A stretch of DNA of 64,000 nt from Ensifer sp. BR816 (lineage in GTDB: Bacteria; Pseudomonadota; Alphaproteobacteria; Rhizobiales; Rhizobiaceae), in contig NZ_KB905370.1 in assembly GCF_000378985.1 (NCBI RefSeq), forward strand, positions 4,772,799 to 4,836,798. The letters are read 5' to 3'. The notes beneath the pieces are model-generated. The model searched no databases, had not been told where the DNA came from, and saw only the letters and a list, made by a program, of their open reading frames with translations. Positions 1 through 9,087 of the stretch are shown here, in pieces. Within the stretch, counting starts at the first letter, position 1. Each line of letters begins with the position of its first letter. A program made the translations under genes and the position numbers.

Positions 1-747
1 AAGGCGCGCATCCTCGAGGGAATGGGTTTCGGCGCCGTAATCGAATACCCCTTCGACCGGACCTTTTCCGAGCTTTCGGCCTCCGATTTCATCCATCGCA
101 TCCTGCGCGAATGGCTGCACGCGTCGCACGTCGTCACTGGCTTCGATTTCCACTTCGGCAAGGGACGCGAAGGCGGCCCGGCCTTCCTGATGGCAGCCGG
201 TGCCAAGGAGGGTTTCGGCGTGACGCTGGTCGACGCTTTTCGCGACGAGAACGCCTCGGTGATCTCCTCGAGCTTCATCCGTTCCTTGTTGGCCGAGGGT
301 GACGTCTCGCACGCGGCCGGCCTGCTCGGCTATCGCTATACGGTCGAAGCCGAGGTGATCGGCGGTAAGAAGCTCGGACGCACGCTCGGCTATCCGACCG
401 CGAACATGCGCTTGCCGCCGGAGGTCGAACTCAGGAACGGCATCTATGCGGTGCGCTTCCGTCGCGCCGACGGTTCCCTTCATGACGGCGTCGCAAGCTT
501 CGGCCGCCGTCCGACGGTCGACAGCGACGGCGAAGCGCTGCTGGAGACCTTCGTCTTCGACTTCTCCGGCGACCTCTATGGCGAGGTCTGCGCCGTCTCC
601 TTCTTCGGCCATCTGCGCGACGAGCTGAAATTCGACGGGCTCGAGCCGTTGATGGTGCAGATGAAGGAGGACGAGAGGGAGGCGCGTGCCCTTCTTTCCG
701 GCGTGCAGCCCTTGAGCGACATCGACCGCATGATCAACTTTGTCTGA
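1..747 (+). CDS. ribF: Bifunctional riboflavin kinase / FAD synthetase, 5' end outside window
   Basis: Converts riboflavin to FMN and then FMN to FAD in the cytoplasm. The frame is open to the first base of the window, so the true start lies upstream; 248 codons remain of a family usually 310-330 residues long. The end of the N-terminal FAD synthetase domain is visible as a GFDFHFGKGREG motif and an ISSSFIR motif. The C-terminal flavokinase domain begins near the GRTLGYPTAN motif, which binds ATP and flavin. The gene ends 282 bases before the chosen ileS start on the same strand. Confidence 0.93.
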   Translation, partial: KARILEGMGFGAVIEYPFDRTFSELSASDFIHRILREWLHASHVVTGFDFHFGKGREGGPAFLMAAGAKEGFGVTLVDAFRDENASVISSSFIRSLLAEGDVSHAAGLLGYRYTVEAEVIGGKKLGRTLGYPTANMRLPPEVELRNGIYAVRFRRADGSLHDGVASFGRRPTVDSDGEALLETFVFDFSGDLYGEVCAVSFFGHLRDELKFDGLEPLMVQMKEDEREARALLSGVQPLSDIDRMINFV

Positions 748-1029
748 GGTCGGCACGGAAGTACGCTTGCTTCTCGGCCAAAGAATCGAGCCATGCTGTG
801 CTCGCGGACCTTTTCAAAAGGCCGAAAACGCCTTAAACAACCGGCCACTATGATCAGGCACCGTCGATTGACCATCGATCAGCGAATTATTGGCCCGGCT
901 TTCCGTGCGCGCTAGAGCGTGCCGGAAGGTCCGGGATTTCGGCGTTTCACGCCCTTCCAGTCATCTTCGAGATACCGAACCCTTCCGCCTGCGTGATCAT
1001 CCGCGCGGAAAAGACGAATGCAAAAGACC

Positions 1030-3939
1030 ATGACAGAAACCGCTGAAAAGATCGACTATTCCTCGACGCTCTACCTGCCGCAGACGGAGTTTCCGATGCG
1101 CGCCGGCCTGCCGCAGAAGGAGCCGGAAACCGTCGCCCGCTGGCAGCAGATGGAGCTCTACAAGAAGCTTCGTGCTTCCGCCGCCGGCCGCGAGAAATTC
1201 GTGCTGCATGACGGCCCGCCCTATGCGAACGGCAACATCCATATCGGCCATGCGCTGAACAAGATCCTCAAGGACGTCATCAACCGCTCGTTCCAGATGC
1301 GCGGCTTCGACGCCAATTACGTCCCCGGCTGGGACTGCCACGGCCTGCCGATCGAATGGAAGATCGAGGAGAAGTATCGCGAGAAGGGCCGTAACAAGGA
1401 CGACGTCCCGGTCAACGAATTCCGCAAGGAATGCCGTGATTTCGCCAGCGGCTGGATTCAGGTTCAGACCGAGGAATTCAAGCGTCTCGGCATTGAGGGC
1501 GACTTCGAAAATCCCTACACGACGATGAACTTCCATGCGGAAGCGCGCATCGCCGGCGAATTGATGAAGATCGCCAGAGCCGGCCAGCTCTATCGCGGCT
1601 CGAAGCCGGTCATGTGGTCGGTGGTCGAGCGCACCGCGCTTGCCGAGGCCGAAGTCGAATATGCCGATGTCGAAAGCGACATGATCTGGGTGAAGTTCCC
1701 GGTGACCGAGGGACCGGATGCGCTTGCCGGCGCCTTCGTCGTGATCTGGACGACCACGCCCTGGACAATCCCCGGCAACCGCGCCATCGCCTATTCGTCG
1801 CGCTACGCCTACGGCCTCTACGAAGTGGCGACCGCCGAGAACGAGTATGGCCCGCAGCCCGGCGAAAAGCTGATCTTCGCCAAGCGCTTGGCGGACGAGT
1901 CGGCCGCCAAGGCGAAGGTCACCTTCAATTTCGTCCGCGACATCGAAGCAGACGAGCTTGCAGCGATAACCTGCGCGCACCCGTTGCATGGCCTCGGCGG
2001 GGGCTATGCCTTCAAGGTGCCGTTGCTCGATGGAGAACACGTCACCGATGACGCCGGTACCGGTTTCGTCCATACGGCGCCCGGGCACGGCCGCGAGGAC
2101 TTCGATGCCTGGATGGACAGCGCCCGGGCGCTTGAAGCGCGCGGCATCTCTTCGGCGATCCCCTTCACCGTCGACGACGCCGGTTACTTCACCGCCGAGG
2201 CGCACGGCTTCGGTCCCGACGCCGAAGGCGGCGCCGGCCGCGTCATCGACGACAAGGGCAAGAAGGGCGACGCCAATGACCGCGTCATCAAGGCGCTGAT
2301 CGCCCGCCACGCGCTTTTTGCCCGCGGCCGGCTGAAGCATTCCTATCCGCATTCCTGGCGGTCGAAGAAGCCTGTCATCTTCCGCAACACGCCGCAGTGG
2401 TTCGTCTACATGGACAAGGACTTCGGCGATGGCACGACGTTGCGCTCGCGGGCGTTGAATGCCATCGACGAAACCCGCTTCGTCCCGGGCGCCGGCCAGA
2501 ACCGCCTGCGCGCCATGATCGAGCAACGCCCGGACTGGGTTCTGTCGCGCCAGCGCGCCTGGGGCGTGCCGATCGCGATCTTCGCCGACGATGACGGCCA
2601 GATCCTCGTGGACGACGCCGTCAATGCCCAAATTCTCGAGGCCTTCGAGAAGGAAGGGGCCGATGCCTGGTTCGCCGAGGGAGCGAAGGAACGCTTCCTC
2701 GGAAACGACCACGACCATGCTCGCTGGAACCAGGTCATGGACATCCTGGATGTCTGGTTCGATTCCGGCTCGACCCACACCTTCACGCTCGAGGACCGTC
2801 CGGACCTGAAATGGCCGGCCGATGTCTACCTCGAGGGCTCCGACCAGCATCGCGGCTGGTTCCATTCCTCGCTCCTCGAAAGCTGCGCAACGCGCGGCCG
2901 TGCGCCCTACGACGCCGTCGTCACCCATGGTTTCACCATGGACGAGAAGGGCGAGAAGATGTCGAAGTCGAAGGGCAACACCGTCACCCCGCAGGAGGTG
3001 ATGAAGGATGCCGGCGCCGACATCCTGCGCCTGTGGGTGATGACGACCGACTACTGGGAAGACCAGCGCCTCGGCAAGACGATCATCCAGACCAACATCG
3101 ACGCCTATCGCAAGCTCAGGAACACCGTCCGGTGGATGCTCGGCACGCTCGCCCACGACAAGGGCGAGGTGATCGCGCTCGCCGACATGCCCGAACTCGA
3201 GCAACTGATGCTGCATCGCCTTGCCGAACTCGACCGGCTGGTGCGCGACGGCTACGACGCCTTCGACTTCAAGCGGATCGCCCGCGCGCTGATCGATTTC
3301 TCGAATGTCGAACTCTCGGCCTTCTATTTCGATATCCGCAAGGACGCGCTCTACTGCGATGCGCCTTCGTCGCTCCGCCGCCGCGCCGCGCTCAATGTCA
3401 TCCGCACGCTGTTCGATTGCCTGGTGACGTGGCTTGCGCCGATGCTGCCCTTTACCGCCGAGGAAGCCTGGCTTTCCCGCAATCCGCAGGCCGTCTCCGT
3501 GCATCTCGAGCAATTCCCGGCCGTACCGGCGGAATGGCGCAACGATGCGCTGGCCGAAAAATGGCGGAAGATCCGGGAAGTGCGCAAGGTTGTCACCGGC
3601 GCGCTCGAGATCGAGCGCAAGGACAAGCGCATCGGCTCCTCGCTGGAAGCCGCGCCGGTCGTCCACGTCGCCGATCCGGATCTGAGGGCCGCCCTTGACG
3701 GTCAGGACTTCGCCGAGATCTGCATCACCTCGGCGATTGCGATCGACGCCGCCGAGGGGCCGGACGGCGCGTTCATCCTGCCGGAAGTGGCCAAGGTCGC
3801 AGTCGTGCCGAAGCTTGCCGAGGGCCGCAAATGCGCGCGCTCCTGGCGGATCACCACCGATGTCGGATCCGATCCGCTTTATCCGGATGTGTCGGCGCGA
3901 GACGCCGCCACATTGAGGGAACTCGGCTTCGAAGCTTGA
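1030..3939 (+). CDS. ileS: Isoleucyl-tRNA synthetase
   Basis: Charges tRNA-Ile with isoleucine and edits misactivated valine. It is a class I enzyme with a HIGH signature (HIGH, residues 71-74), the KMSKS loop at residues 643-647, and the CP1 editing domain between them ([11 protein letters not shown] region). It is 969 residues long, normal for the family. The start at 1030 gives [12 protein letters not shown], which matches the family N-terminus as I recall it; an in-frame ATG at 1018 is preceded by GGA at a usable distance and is the alternative. The C-terminal zinc finger is degenerate: a KCARSW sequence replaces the usual CxxC and the second Cys pair is missing. Confidence 0.97.
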   Translation: MTETAEKIDYSSTLYLPQTEFPMRAGLPQKEPETVARWQQMELYKKLRASAAGREKFVLHDGPPYANGNIHIGHALNKILKDVINRSFQMRGFDANYVPGWDCHGLPIEWKIEEKYREKGRNKDDVPVNEFRKECRDFASGWIQVQTEEFKRLGIEGDFENPYTTMNFHAEARIAGELMKIARAGQLYRGSKPVMWSVVERTALAEAEVEYADVESDMIWVKFPVTEGPDALAGAFVVIWTTTPWTIPGNRAIAYSSRYAYGLYEVATAENEYGPQPGEKLIFAKRLADESAAKAKVTFNFVRDIEADELAAITCAHPLHGLGGGYAFKVPLLDGEHVTDDAGTGFVHTAPGHGREDFDAWMDSARALEARGISSAIPFTVDDAGYFTAEAHGFGPDAEGGAGRVIDDKGKKGDANDRVIKALIARHALFARGRLKHSYPHSWRSKKPVIFRNTPQWFVYMDKDFGDGTTLRSRALNAIDETRFVPGAGQNRLRAMIEQRPDWVLSRQRAWGVPIAIFADDDGQILVDDAVNAQILEAFEKEGADAWFAEGAKERFLGNDHDHARWNQVMDILDVWFDSGSTHTFTLEDRPDLKWPADVYLEGSDQHRGWFHSSLLESCATRGRAPYDAVVTHGFTMDEKGEKMSKSKGNTVTPQEVMKDAGADILRLWVMTTDYWEDQRLGKTIIQTNIDAYRKLRNTVRWMLGTLAHDKGEVIALADMPELEQLMLHRLAELDRLVRDGYDAFDFKRIARALIDFSNVELSAFYFDIRKDALYCDAPSSLRRRAALNVIRTLFDCLVTWLAPMLPFTAEEAWLSRNPQAVSVHLEQFPAVPAEWRNDALAEKWRKIREVRKVVTGALEIERKDKRIGSSLEAAPVVHVADPDLRAALDGQDFAEICITSAIAIDAAEGPDGAFILPEVAKVAVVPKLAEGRKCARSWRITTDVGSDPLYPDVSARDAATLRELGFEA

Positions 3940-4069
3940 CGGATGTTGCCGGGTGAATTGCGCTTGGCGCATTCATCCGGTACAACCTGCCCGAAATTTG
4001 GCGGATTTTTCCGCCATGGGGCGTTTAATGACCGCGGTGGGCGCGGTGCGGCGGGCTGGAAGGAACTTC

Positions 4070-4690
4070 ATGGAAATGACGCGAGCGTTGCGGGTGTTTG
4101 CGAGCTTGGCTGCTGTCGTGGCGGGCAGCCTGGCGCTTTCCGGCTGCATCGGCGGCCCGACCTATGGTACGGACAAGACGGCAGGCGAACAGCTGGTCGA
4201 CGACCTTGGCAGCGCCATCAGCCTGGCTCCGCCGAAGAAGGACCCGGTCAAGTACCAGCCGCGTGCCGGCCTGGTATTGCCGCCGCAGGGAGAGCAGGCT
4301 TCGCTGATCCAGCCGCAGCAGTCGCTCGCAAGCCGCGAGGCCAATCCCGCCTGGGTCGAGTCGCCCGAGGAGGTGCGCGATCGGCTGCGCGAAGAAGCCG
4401 ACGCCAACAAGAACAATCCCAACTACGTCTCGCCGCTCGCGAAGGCGAGCGCCAACGGCCGCCGTCTTTCCGCCAAGGAACAACAGGCGGCCTATCGCGA
4501 AGCCCGCAAGATCGAGCAGGGCGCTTATTCCGACAAGCGCCGTTTCCTGAGCGACCCGCCGCTCGAATATCGCCGACTGCCAGAGGGTGCCGAAGCGGAT
4601 CTCGGCGAGTCGGAGAAGGACAAGGAGCGCCGGCGCAAGAAGGCGGCGCAAGTCGCCAACAGCGGCAGCAAGTGGTACTGGCCGTTCTAA
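4070..4690 (+). CDS. Predicted outer-membrane lipoprotein of unknown function
   Basis: A 206-residue protein with a signal peptide ending in the lipobox LSGC (Cys26), so it is probably lipid-modified and anchored in the envelope. The mature part is hydrophilic, rich in Glu, Lys, Arg and Gln, has no recognised domain and ends with the aromatic tail KWYWPF. An in-frame ATG occurs upstream, but the start at 4070 has an AAGGA ribosome binding site directly before it and places the signal peptide at the N-terminus. It ends 3 bases before the acetyltransferase gene, which suggests co-transcription. Confidence 0.8.
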   Translation: MEMTRALRVFASLAAVVAGSLALSGCIGGPTYGTDKTAGEQLVDDLGSAISLAPPKKDPVKYQPRAGLVLPPQGEQASLIQPQQSLASREANPAWVESPEEVRDRLREEADANKNNPNYVSPLAKASANGRRLSAKEQQAAYREARKIEQGAYSDKRRFLSDPPLEYRRLPEGAEADLGESEKDKERRRKKAAQVANSGSKWYWPF

Positions 4691-4693
4691 GCG

Positions 4694-5173
4694 ATGGCCA
4701 TCAGCATTCGCGATGCAGTCCCGGCCGATGCGGCGACGATCCTGCGTTTCATCACCGAACTCGCCATCTATGAGAAGGCCGAGCACGAGGTCGAGGCGAC
4801 GGTCGATCTCTTGACGGCGTCGCTATTCGGGCCGGGCTCGATCAGCCGGGCAGTGATCTGCGAGGTCGATGGCGCGCCGGTCGGCTTCGCCATCTGGTTT
4901 TACAACTATTCGACCTGGCAGGCGCGCAAGGGCCTCTATCTCGAGGATCTCTACGTGACGCCCGAGCATCGCGGCTCCGGTGCGGGCAAGATGCTGCTCA
5001 AGCACTTGGCCCGCATTGCGATTGCCGAGGGCTGCGGCCGCTTCGAGTGGAGCGTTCTCGATTGGAACGAGCCCGCCATCCGTGTCTACGAGGCGATCGG
5101 CGCCGAACCGCTCTCGGAGTGGACGCGCTACCGGCTGACGGGCCAGGAGCTCGAGGCGCTCGCCGCCAGCTGA
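4694..5173 (+). CDS. GNAT-family N-acetyltransferase, diamine-acetyltransferase-like
   Basis: Transfers an acetyl group from acetyl-CoA to an amine. At 159 residues it is one complete GNAT domain. The acetyl-CoA pyrophosphate loop is HRGSGAG at residues 92-98, preceded by the YLEDLYV strand and followed by the DWNEPAIRVYEAIGA segment typical of the spermidine/spermine acetyltransferase-like branch. The true acceptor cannot be read from sequence. It sits 3 bases after the lipoprotein gene and faces tadA tail to tail with a 9-base gap. Confidence 0.88.
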   Translation: MAISIRDAVPADAATILRFITELAIYEKAEHEVEATVDLLTASLFGPGSISRAVICEVDGAPVGFAIWFYNYSTWQARKGLYLEDLYVTPEHRGSGAGKMLLKHLARIAIAEGCGRFEWSVLDWNEPAIRVYEAIGAEPLSEWTRYRLTGQELEALAAS

Positions 5174-5182
5174 TTCTATCCA

Positions 5183-5632
5183 TCAACGCCGGGCGGCGAA
5201 AAAATCGCGAAGCAGCTCGGCCGCTTCGCGCTCGGCGAGGCCGGAATAGACGTCCGGCACATGATGGCAGGTCGGCGAGCCATAGAACCTTACGCCACTT
5301 TCGACGGCGCCGCCCTTCGGGTCCTCGGCGCCGTAGTAGAGGCGGCGTATGCGGGCAAACGAGATCGCCGCAGCGCACATGGTGCAGGGTTCGAGCGTGA
5401 CATAGAGATCGGCGCCGGAGAGCCGCTCGTCGCCGACGGCGGCCGCCGCCTGGCGGATCGCCTCGATCTCGGCATGGGCGGTAATGTCCCGCAATTCGCG
5501 CGTGCGGTTTCCGGCCGCAGCGACCACTTCGCCGTCGAGCACCACGACGGCGCCGATCGGCACCTCGCCGCGTGCCGCCGCTTTGCGCGCCTCGACGAGC
5601 GCCGCATCCATGTAGCGGGTCGTTTCCGCCAT
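5183..5632 (-). CDS. tadA: tRNA-specific adenosine deaminase
   Basis: Deaminates adenosine 34 to inosine in tRNA-Arg(ACG). The 149-residue protein has the zinc deaminase motifs: HAE at residues 53-55 (zinc ligand and proton-shuttling Glu) and PCTMC at residues 82-86 (two zinc Cys). The start at 5632 gives MAETTRYMDAAL, the usual family start; a much longer in-frame extension runs across the divergent pseudouridine synthase gene and is not real. It is divergent from the RluB-like gene with a 72-base promoter gap. Confidence 0.93.
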   Translation of the reverse strand: MAETTRYMDAALVEARKAAARGEVPIGAVVVLDGEVVAAAGNRTRELRDITAHAEIEAIRQAAAAVGDERLSGADLYVTLEPCTMCAAAISFARIRRLYYGAEDPKGGAVESGVRFYGSPTCHHVPDVYSGLAEREAAELLRDFFAARR

Positions 5633-5704
5633 CACGTGCACATAATTCCTCTTAACCCACGGCCTTCGACCTGATAGGACAGCCGCAAAAGGCAGGCAAC
5701 AGAA

Positions 5705-7540
5705 ATGACATTCAAAGACAAGTCCACCGGGCCCGGCAAGGGAAAAGGTCGGAAGGGCAATTTTCCTTCCGGCGAGAAGAAGGCCAACGCGGCACGGCCC
5801 GGCAAGGGCGCAGCGCCGGGAGCCGACGTCGGCGCCGACGAGCCGCAACGCATCTCGAAGATCCTGTCGCGCGCCGGCGTTGCCTCGCGTCGCGACGTCG
5901 AGCGGATGATCATGGAAGGGCGGGTCAGCCTCAATGGCGTCGTGCTCGACACCCCGGTCGTCAATGCAACGCTCGCCGACAGGATCGAGGTCGACGGCCA
6001 TCCGATCCGCGGTATCGAGCGCACCCGCCTCTGGCTCTATCACAAGCCGGCCGGTCTGGTGACGACCAATTCCGATCCGGAAGGTCGGTCGACGGTCTTC
6101 GACAACCTGCCGGATGAGCTGCCGCGCGTATTGTCGATCGGCCGCCTCGACATCAATACCGAGGGCCTGCTGCTTCTGACGAACGACGGCGGGCTCGCGC
6201 GCGCGCTCGAATTGCCCTCGACCGGATGGTTGCGGCGCTACCGTGTCCGCGCGCATGGCGAGATCGATCAGGAAGCGCTTGACCGGCTGAAGGATGGCAT
6301 TGCCGTCGATGGCGTCCTCTATGGTGCGATCGAGGCGACGCTCGACCGGGTCCAGGGTTCGAACGTCTGGATCACCATGGGCCTGCGCGAAGGCAAGAAC
6401 CGCGAGATCAAGAACGTGCTCGGGGCCCTCGGCCTCGACGTGAACCGCCTGATCCGGATTTCCTATGGGCCGTTCCAGCTCGGCGACCTGCCCGAGGGCC
6501 ATGTCCAGGAGATCCGCGGCCGCACGCTCCGGGATCAGCTCGGCCCGCGCCTGATCGCGGAAGCGAAGGCGAATTTCGACGCGCCGCTCTACAACGACCA
6601 GCCGGCCGCGGCGGAAAAAGAGATCCACAGCGAGGACGCTGAAAAGGGCAAGCCGGAACGCGGTGCCTGGCGTGAAAAGCCCGAGGACAAGCGCGAGCGG
6701 GCGCTTGCTCGCCTTGATACGCAGCGCGATGACAGCCGTTCGCGCGATCGCCGTGATCGTCCCCGCGAAAAATTCGAGGATCGTCCGCCGAGGGCGCCCG
6801 CCAAGCGCAGCCGAACGGCAAATGTGTGGATGGCCCCTGGCGCGCGCCCGGTCGCGGAAAAGAAGCCGAAGGCGGCCGAGGAAGACCCGTCAGCGAAGCC
6901 CGCTCGTCGCGAGCGTCCGGAAGGCGCGCCGAAGACGAAGCGCTACGGCAGGACGAAAGACGGCGCGGCCACGAAAACATCGGCAAAGTTCGATCCCGAC
7001 CGCAAGGCCGGTGCCAGCAAGGGCGCTGCTCGGCCGGACCGCGCTCCGCGTCCGTCGGTCAAGCGTGCCGACGAGGACGGGGACTGGATCAGCGCCAGCG
7101 AACCGGTCCGCCGCAAGGACGACGCGCGCGACGGCGGTTTTGAACGGCGCCGGTCCTTCGATCCCGGCGAACGAAAATCGCGCGACCACGGCGATCGCCC
7201 GCCGCGCCGCGAAGGCAGCGAGCGCCCTCGTGGCGAGCGTCCGGCGCGGGCCGCAGGCGACAGCCGCGCATTCTCCGAAAAGCCACGGACAAGCCGCAGC
7301 AAGGAAGATCGCCCTCAAGGCCGCGAAGGCGGCGATCGTCCGTTCGGCGACCGGCCCCGTGGAAAGCCGGCCGGCGGCAAGCCGGCGGGGGGAAAGCCGT
7401 TCGGTCAGCGCTCAGGCGGTCCACGCGGCGGCAAGCCCGGCGGCGGCAAGCCCAGCGGTGGCAGACCCGGCGGCAAGCCCGGCGGTAACAAGTCCGGCGG
7501 TCGCACGGGCGGCGGCAAGCCGCGCGGCAAGGGGAAGTAA
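5705..7540 (+). CDS. rluB: RluB/RsuA-family rRNA pseudouridine synthase with long basic C-terminal tail
   Basis: Isomerises a uridine in rRNA to pseudouridine. A basic N-terminal extension of about 47 residues is followed by an S4 RNA-binding domain (about 48-100) and the catalytic domain, whose motif GRLDINTEG carries the nucleophile Asp149. The catalytic part ends near residue 285. The last 320 or so residues are low-complexity Arg/Lys/Asp/Gly sequence that finishes in repeated GGKP units, roughly doubling the usual family length of 240-300. The start follows a CAGAA-type site. It reads into rsmD with a 6-base gap. Confidence 0.92.
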   Translation: MTFKDKSTGPGKGKGRKGNFPSGEKKANAARPGKGAAPGADVGADEPQRISKILSRAGVASRRDVERMIMEGRVSLNGVVLDTPVVNATLADRIEVDGHPIRGIERTRLWLYHKPAGLVTTNSDPEGRSTVFDNLPDELPRVLSIGRLDINTEGLLLLTNDGGLARALELPSTGWLRRYRVRAHGEIDQEALDRLKDGIAVDGVLYGAIEATLDRVQGSNVWITMGLREGKNREIKNVLGALGLDVNRLIRISYGPFQLGDLPEGHVQEIRGRTLRDQLGPRLIAEAKANFDAPLYNDQPAAAEKEIHSEDAEKGKPERGAWREKPEDKRERALARLDTQRDDSRSRDRRDRPREKFEDRPPRAPAKRSRTANVWMAPGARPVAEKKPKAAEEDPSAKPARRERPEGAPKTKRYGRTKDGAATKTSAKFDPDRKAGASKGAARPDRAPRPSVKRADEDGDWISASEPVRRKDDARDGGFERRRSFDPGERKSRDHGDRPPRREGSERPRGERPARAAGDSRAFSEKPRTSRSKEDRPQGREGGDRPFGDRPRGKPAGGKPAGGKPFGQRSGGPRGGKPGGGKPSGGRPGGKPGGNKSGGRTGGGKPRGKGK

Positions 7541-7546
7541 CCGGCC

Positions 7547-8107
7547 GTGCGCATCGTCGGCGGAGAGTTTCGGGGCCGCACGCTCGCCACGCCCAAATCA
7601 AATGATATCCGGCCGACCACCGACCGGACCCGCGAAAGCCTGTTCAACATCCTGAGCCATGCCTATCCCGAGGCACTGGAGGGAACCCGCCTTCTCGACC
7701 TTTTCGCCGGCACCGGCGCGGTCGGGCTGGAAGCGCTGTCGCGGGGGTGCCGGCAGGCGCTCTTCGTCGAACAGGGGGTCGAGGGGCGCGGGCTCATCCG
7801 GGTCAATATCGAAGCGCTCGGGCTCCAGGGCCGCGCCAAGATCTTTCGCCGCGATGCCGTGGACCTCGGCCCGGTCGGCACGATGGAGCCGTTTCATCTG
7901 GTTTTCGCAGATCCGCCCTATGGCAGGGGGCTCGGCGAGCGTGCGCTCGAGTCGGCGGCAGCCGGCGGATGGCTCGTGCCGGGCGCTCTGGTGGTGCTGG
8001 AGGAGCGGGCCGATGTGCGACCGCAATTGTCCGGAGCCTTCGATCTGCTCGACGATCGCGCCTTCGGCGACACGCGAATGCATTTCTACCGATTTCTTGG
8101 CGCTTGA
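7547..8107 (+). CDS. rsmD: 16S rRNA (guanine966-N2)-methyltransferase
   Basis: Methylates G966 of 16S rRNA using S-adenosylmethionine. The 186-residue protein has the SAM-binding DLFAGTGAVGLEAL loop (from residue 51) and the catalytic DPPY motif (residues 122-125). The start is GTG at 7547, which gives the conserved MRIVGGEFRGR N-terminus. It lies 6 bases after the pseudouridine synthase gene, so two ribosomal RNA modification genes are probably co-transcribed. Confidence 0.95.
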   Translation: MRIVGGEFRGRTLATPKSNDIRPTTDRTRESLFNILSHAYPEALEGTRLLDLFAGTGAVGLEALSRGCRQALFVEQGVEGRGLIRVNIEALGLQGRAKIFRRDAVDLGPVGTMEPFHLVFADPPYGRGLGERALESAAAGGWLVPGALVVLEERADVRPQLSGAFDLLDDRAFGDTRMHFYRFLGA

Positions 8108-8176
8108 TCTAAGTTGGACCTTTCTGGCCCGCCTGACTGGGCCACCGGCTGAGCGCGGACGGAGCGGAGAACGGCA

Positions 8177-9061
8177 ATGGAGCAGCACGTATCTGCACGG
8201 CGCGATCGGCCGGACCTGGCGGGCGAACCGACGATCGCGCTCGCGCTTGGCGGCGGCGGTGCGCGCGGCCTGGCCCATATCCACATCATCGAGGCGCTTG
8301 ACGAGATGGGCATCCGGCCACTGGCGATTGCCGGCTCGTCCATCGGCGCGATCATGGGTGCAGGCATGGCCGCCGGCATGACCGGCAGCGAAATTCGCGC
8401 CTATACGCTTTCAACCGTCGGCAATCGCGGCGAAGTGCTCAACCGCCTGTGGCAGCTGCGTCCGAGCAGTCTGTCGGAGGCCGTGTCGAGCGGCTTCCGC
8501 TTCGGGCAGTTCAATATCGAGCGGGTGCTGACGGCCTTTCTTCCCGAGGCGATCCCCGCACGTTTTTCCGACCTGCTGATACCGCTGAAGGTCACGGCGA
8601 CCGATTATTACGGGCAATCCGAGCGCGTCTGCGAGCATGGCGATCTGCGCAAGGCGATCGCCGCCTCCTGTGCCCTGCCAGCGATCTTCATGCCCGTCAA
8701 GATCGAGGGCCGCGTCATGATCGATGGCGGCATGTACAATCCGATTCCCTTCGACCACTTGCGCGACCTTGCCGACATCGTCATCGCCGTCGACGTCGTC
8801 GGCGGTCCTGATGGCGACGGCAAGACGATACCGAGCCGCATCGACAGCCTGTTCGGCGCGAGCCAATTGATGATGCAATCGATCATCGCCATGAAAATGA
8901 AAGCCGGCGCCCCGGATATTCTGCTCCGCCCGGATGTCGGCCGATTCCGCGCCTTGGATTTCCTGCGTGCCCGGGAGGTGCTTGCCGCCACGGCTGCGAC
9001 GAAGGAACAACTGAAGCGGGCGCTCTCCGAACGGATCGACCAATGGCAGGCGGGGCACTGA
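8177..9061 (+). CDS. Patatin-like phospholipase (RssA-type)
   Basis: Predicted serine acyl hydrolase acting on lipids. The 294-residue protein shows the patatin oxyanion hole GGGGARG (residues 25-31), the nucleophile elbow GSSIG with Ser55, and the catalytic Asp in DGG at residues 183-185, so the Ser-Asp dyad is complete. No signal peptide is visible. The start follows a GGAGAACGGCA region. It is convergent with the KefB-type antiporter gene, with only 26 bases between stops and no clear terminator. The substrate is unknown. Confidence 0.88.
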   Translation: MEQHVSARRDRPDLAGEPTIALALGGGGARGLAHIHIIEALDEMGIRPLAIAGSSIGAIMGAGMAAGMTGSEIRAYTLSTVGNRGEVLNRLWQLRPSSLSEAVSSGFRFGQFNIERVLTAFLPEAIPARFSDLLIPLKVTATDYYGQSERVCEHGDLRKAIAASCALPAIFMPVKIEGRVMIDGGMYNPIPFDHLRDLADIVIAVDVVGGPDGDGKTIPSRIDSLFGASQLMMQSIIAMKMKAGAPDILLRPDVGRFRALDFLRAREVLAATAATKEQLKRALSERIDQWQAGH

Positions 9062-9087
9062 TTTCGCTCGCCGCCACGCTTCCCCCT

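Noticed and set aside
997-3972. 991-codon open frame on the minus strand opposite ileS
   Set aside because: It is an artefact of GC3-biased coding on the other strand. The translation is Arg/Gly/Asp-rich with no family motif, while ileS is certain.
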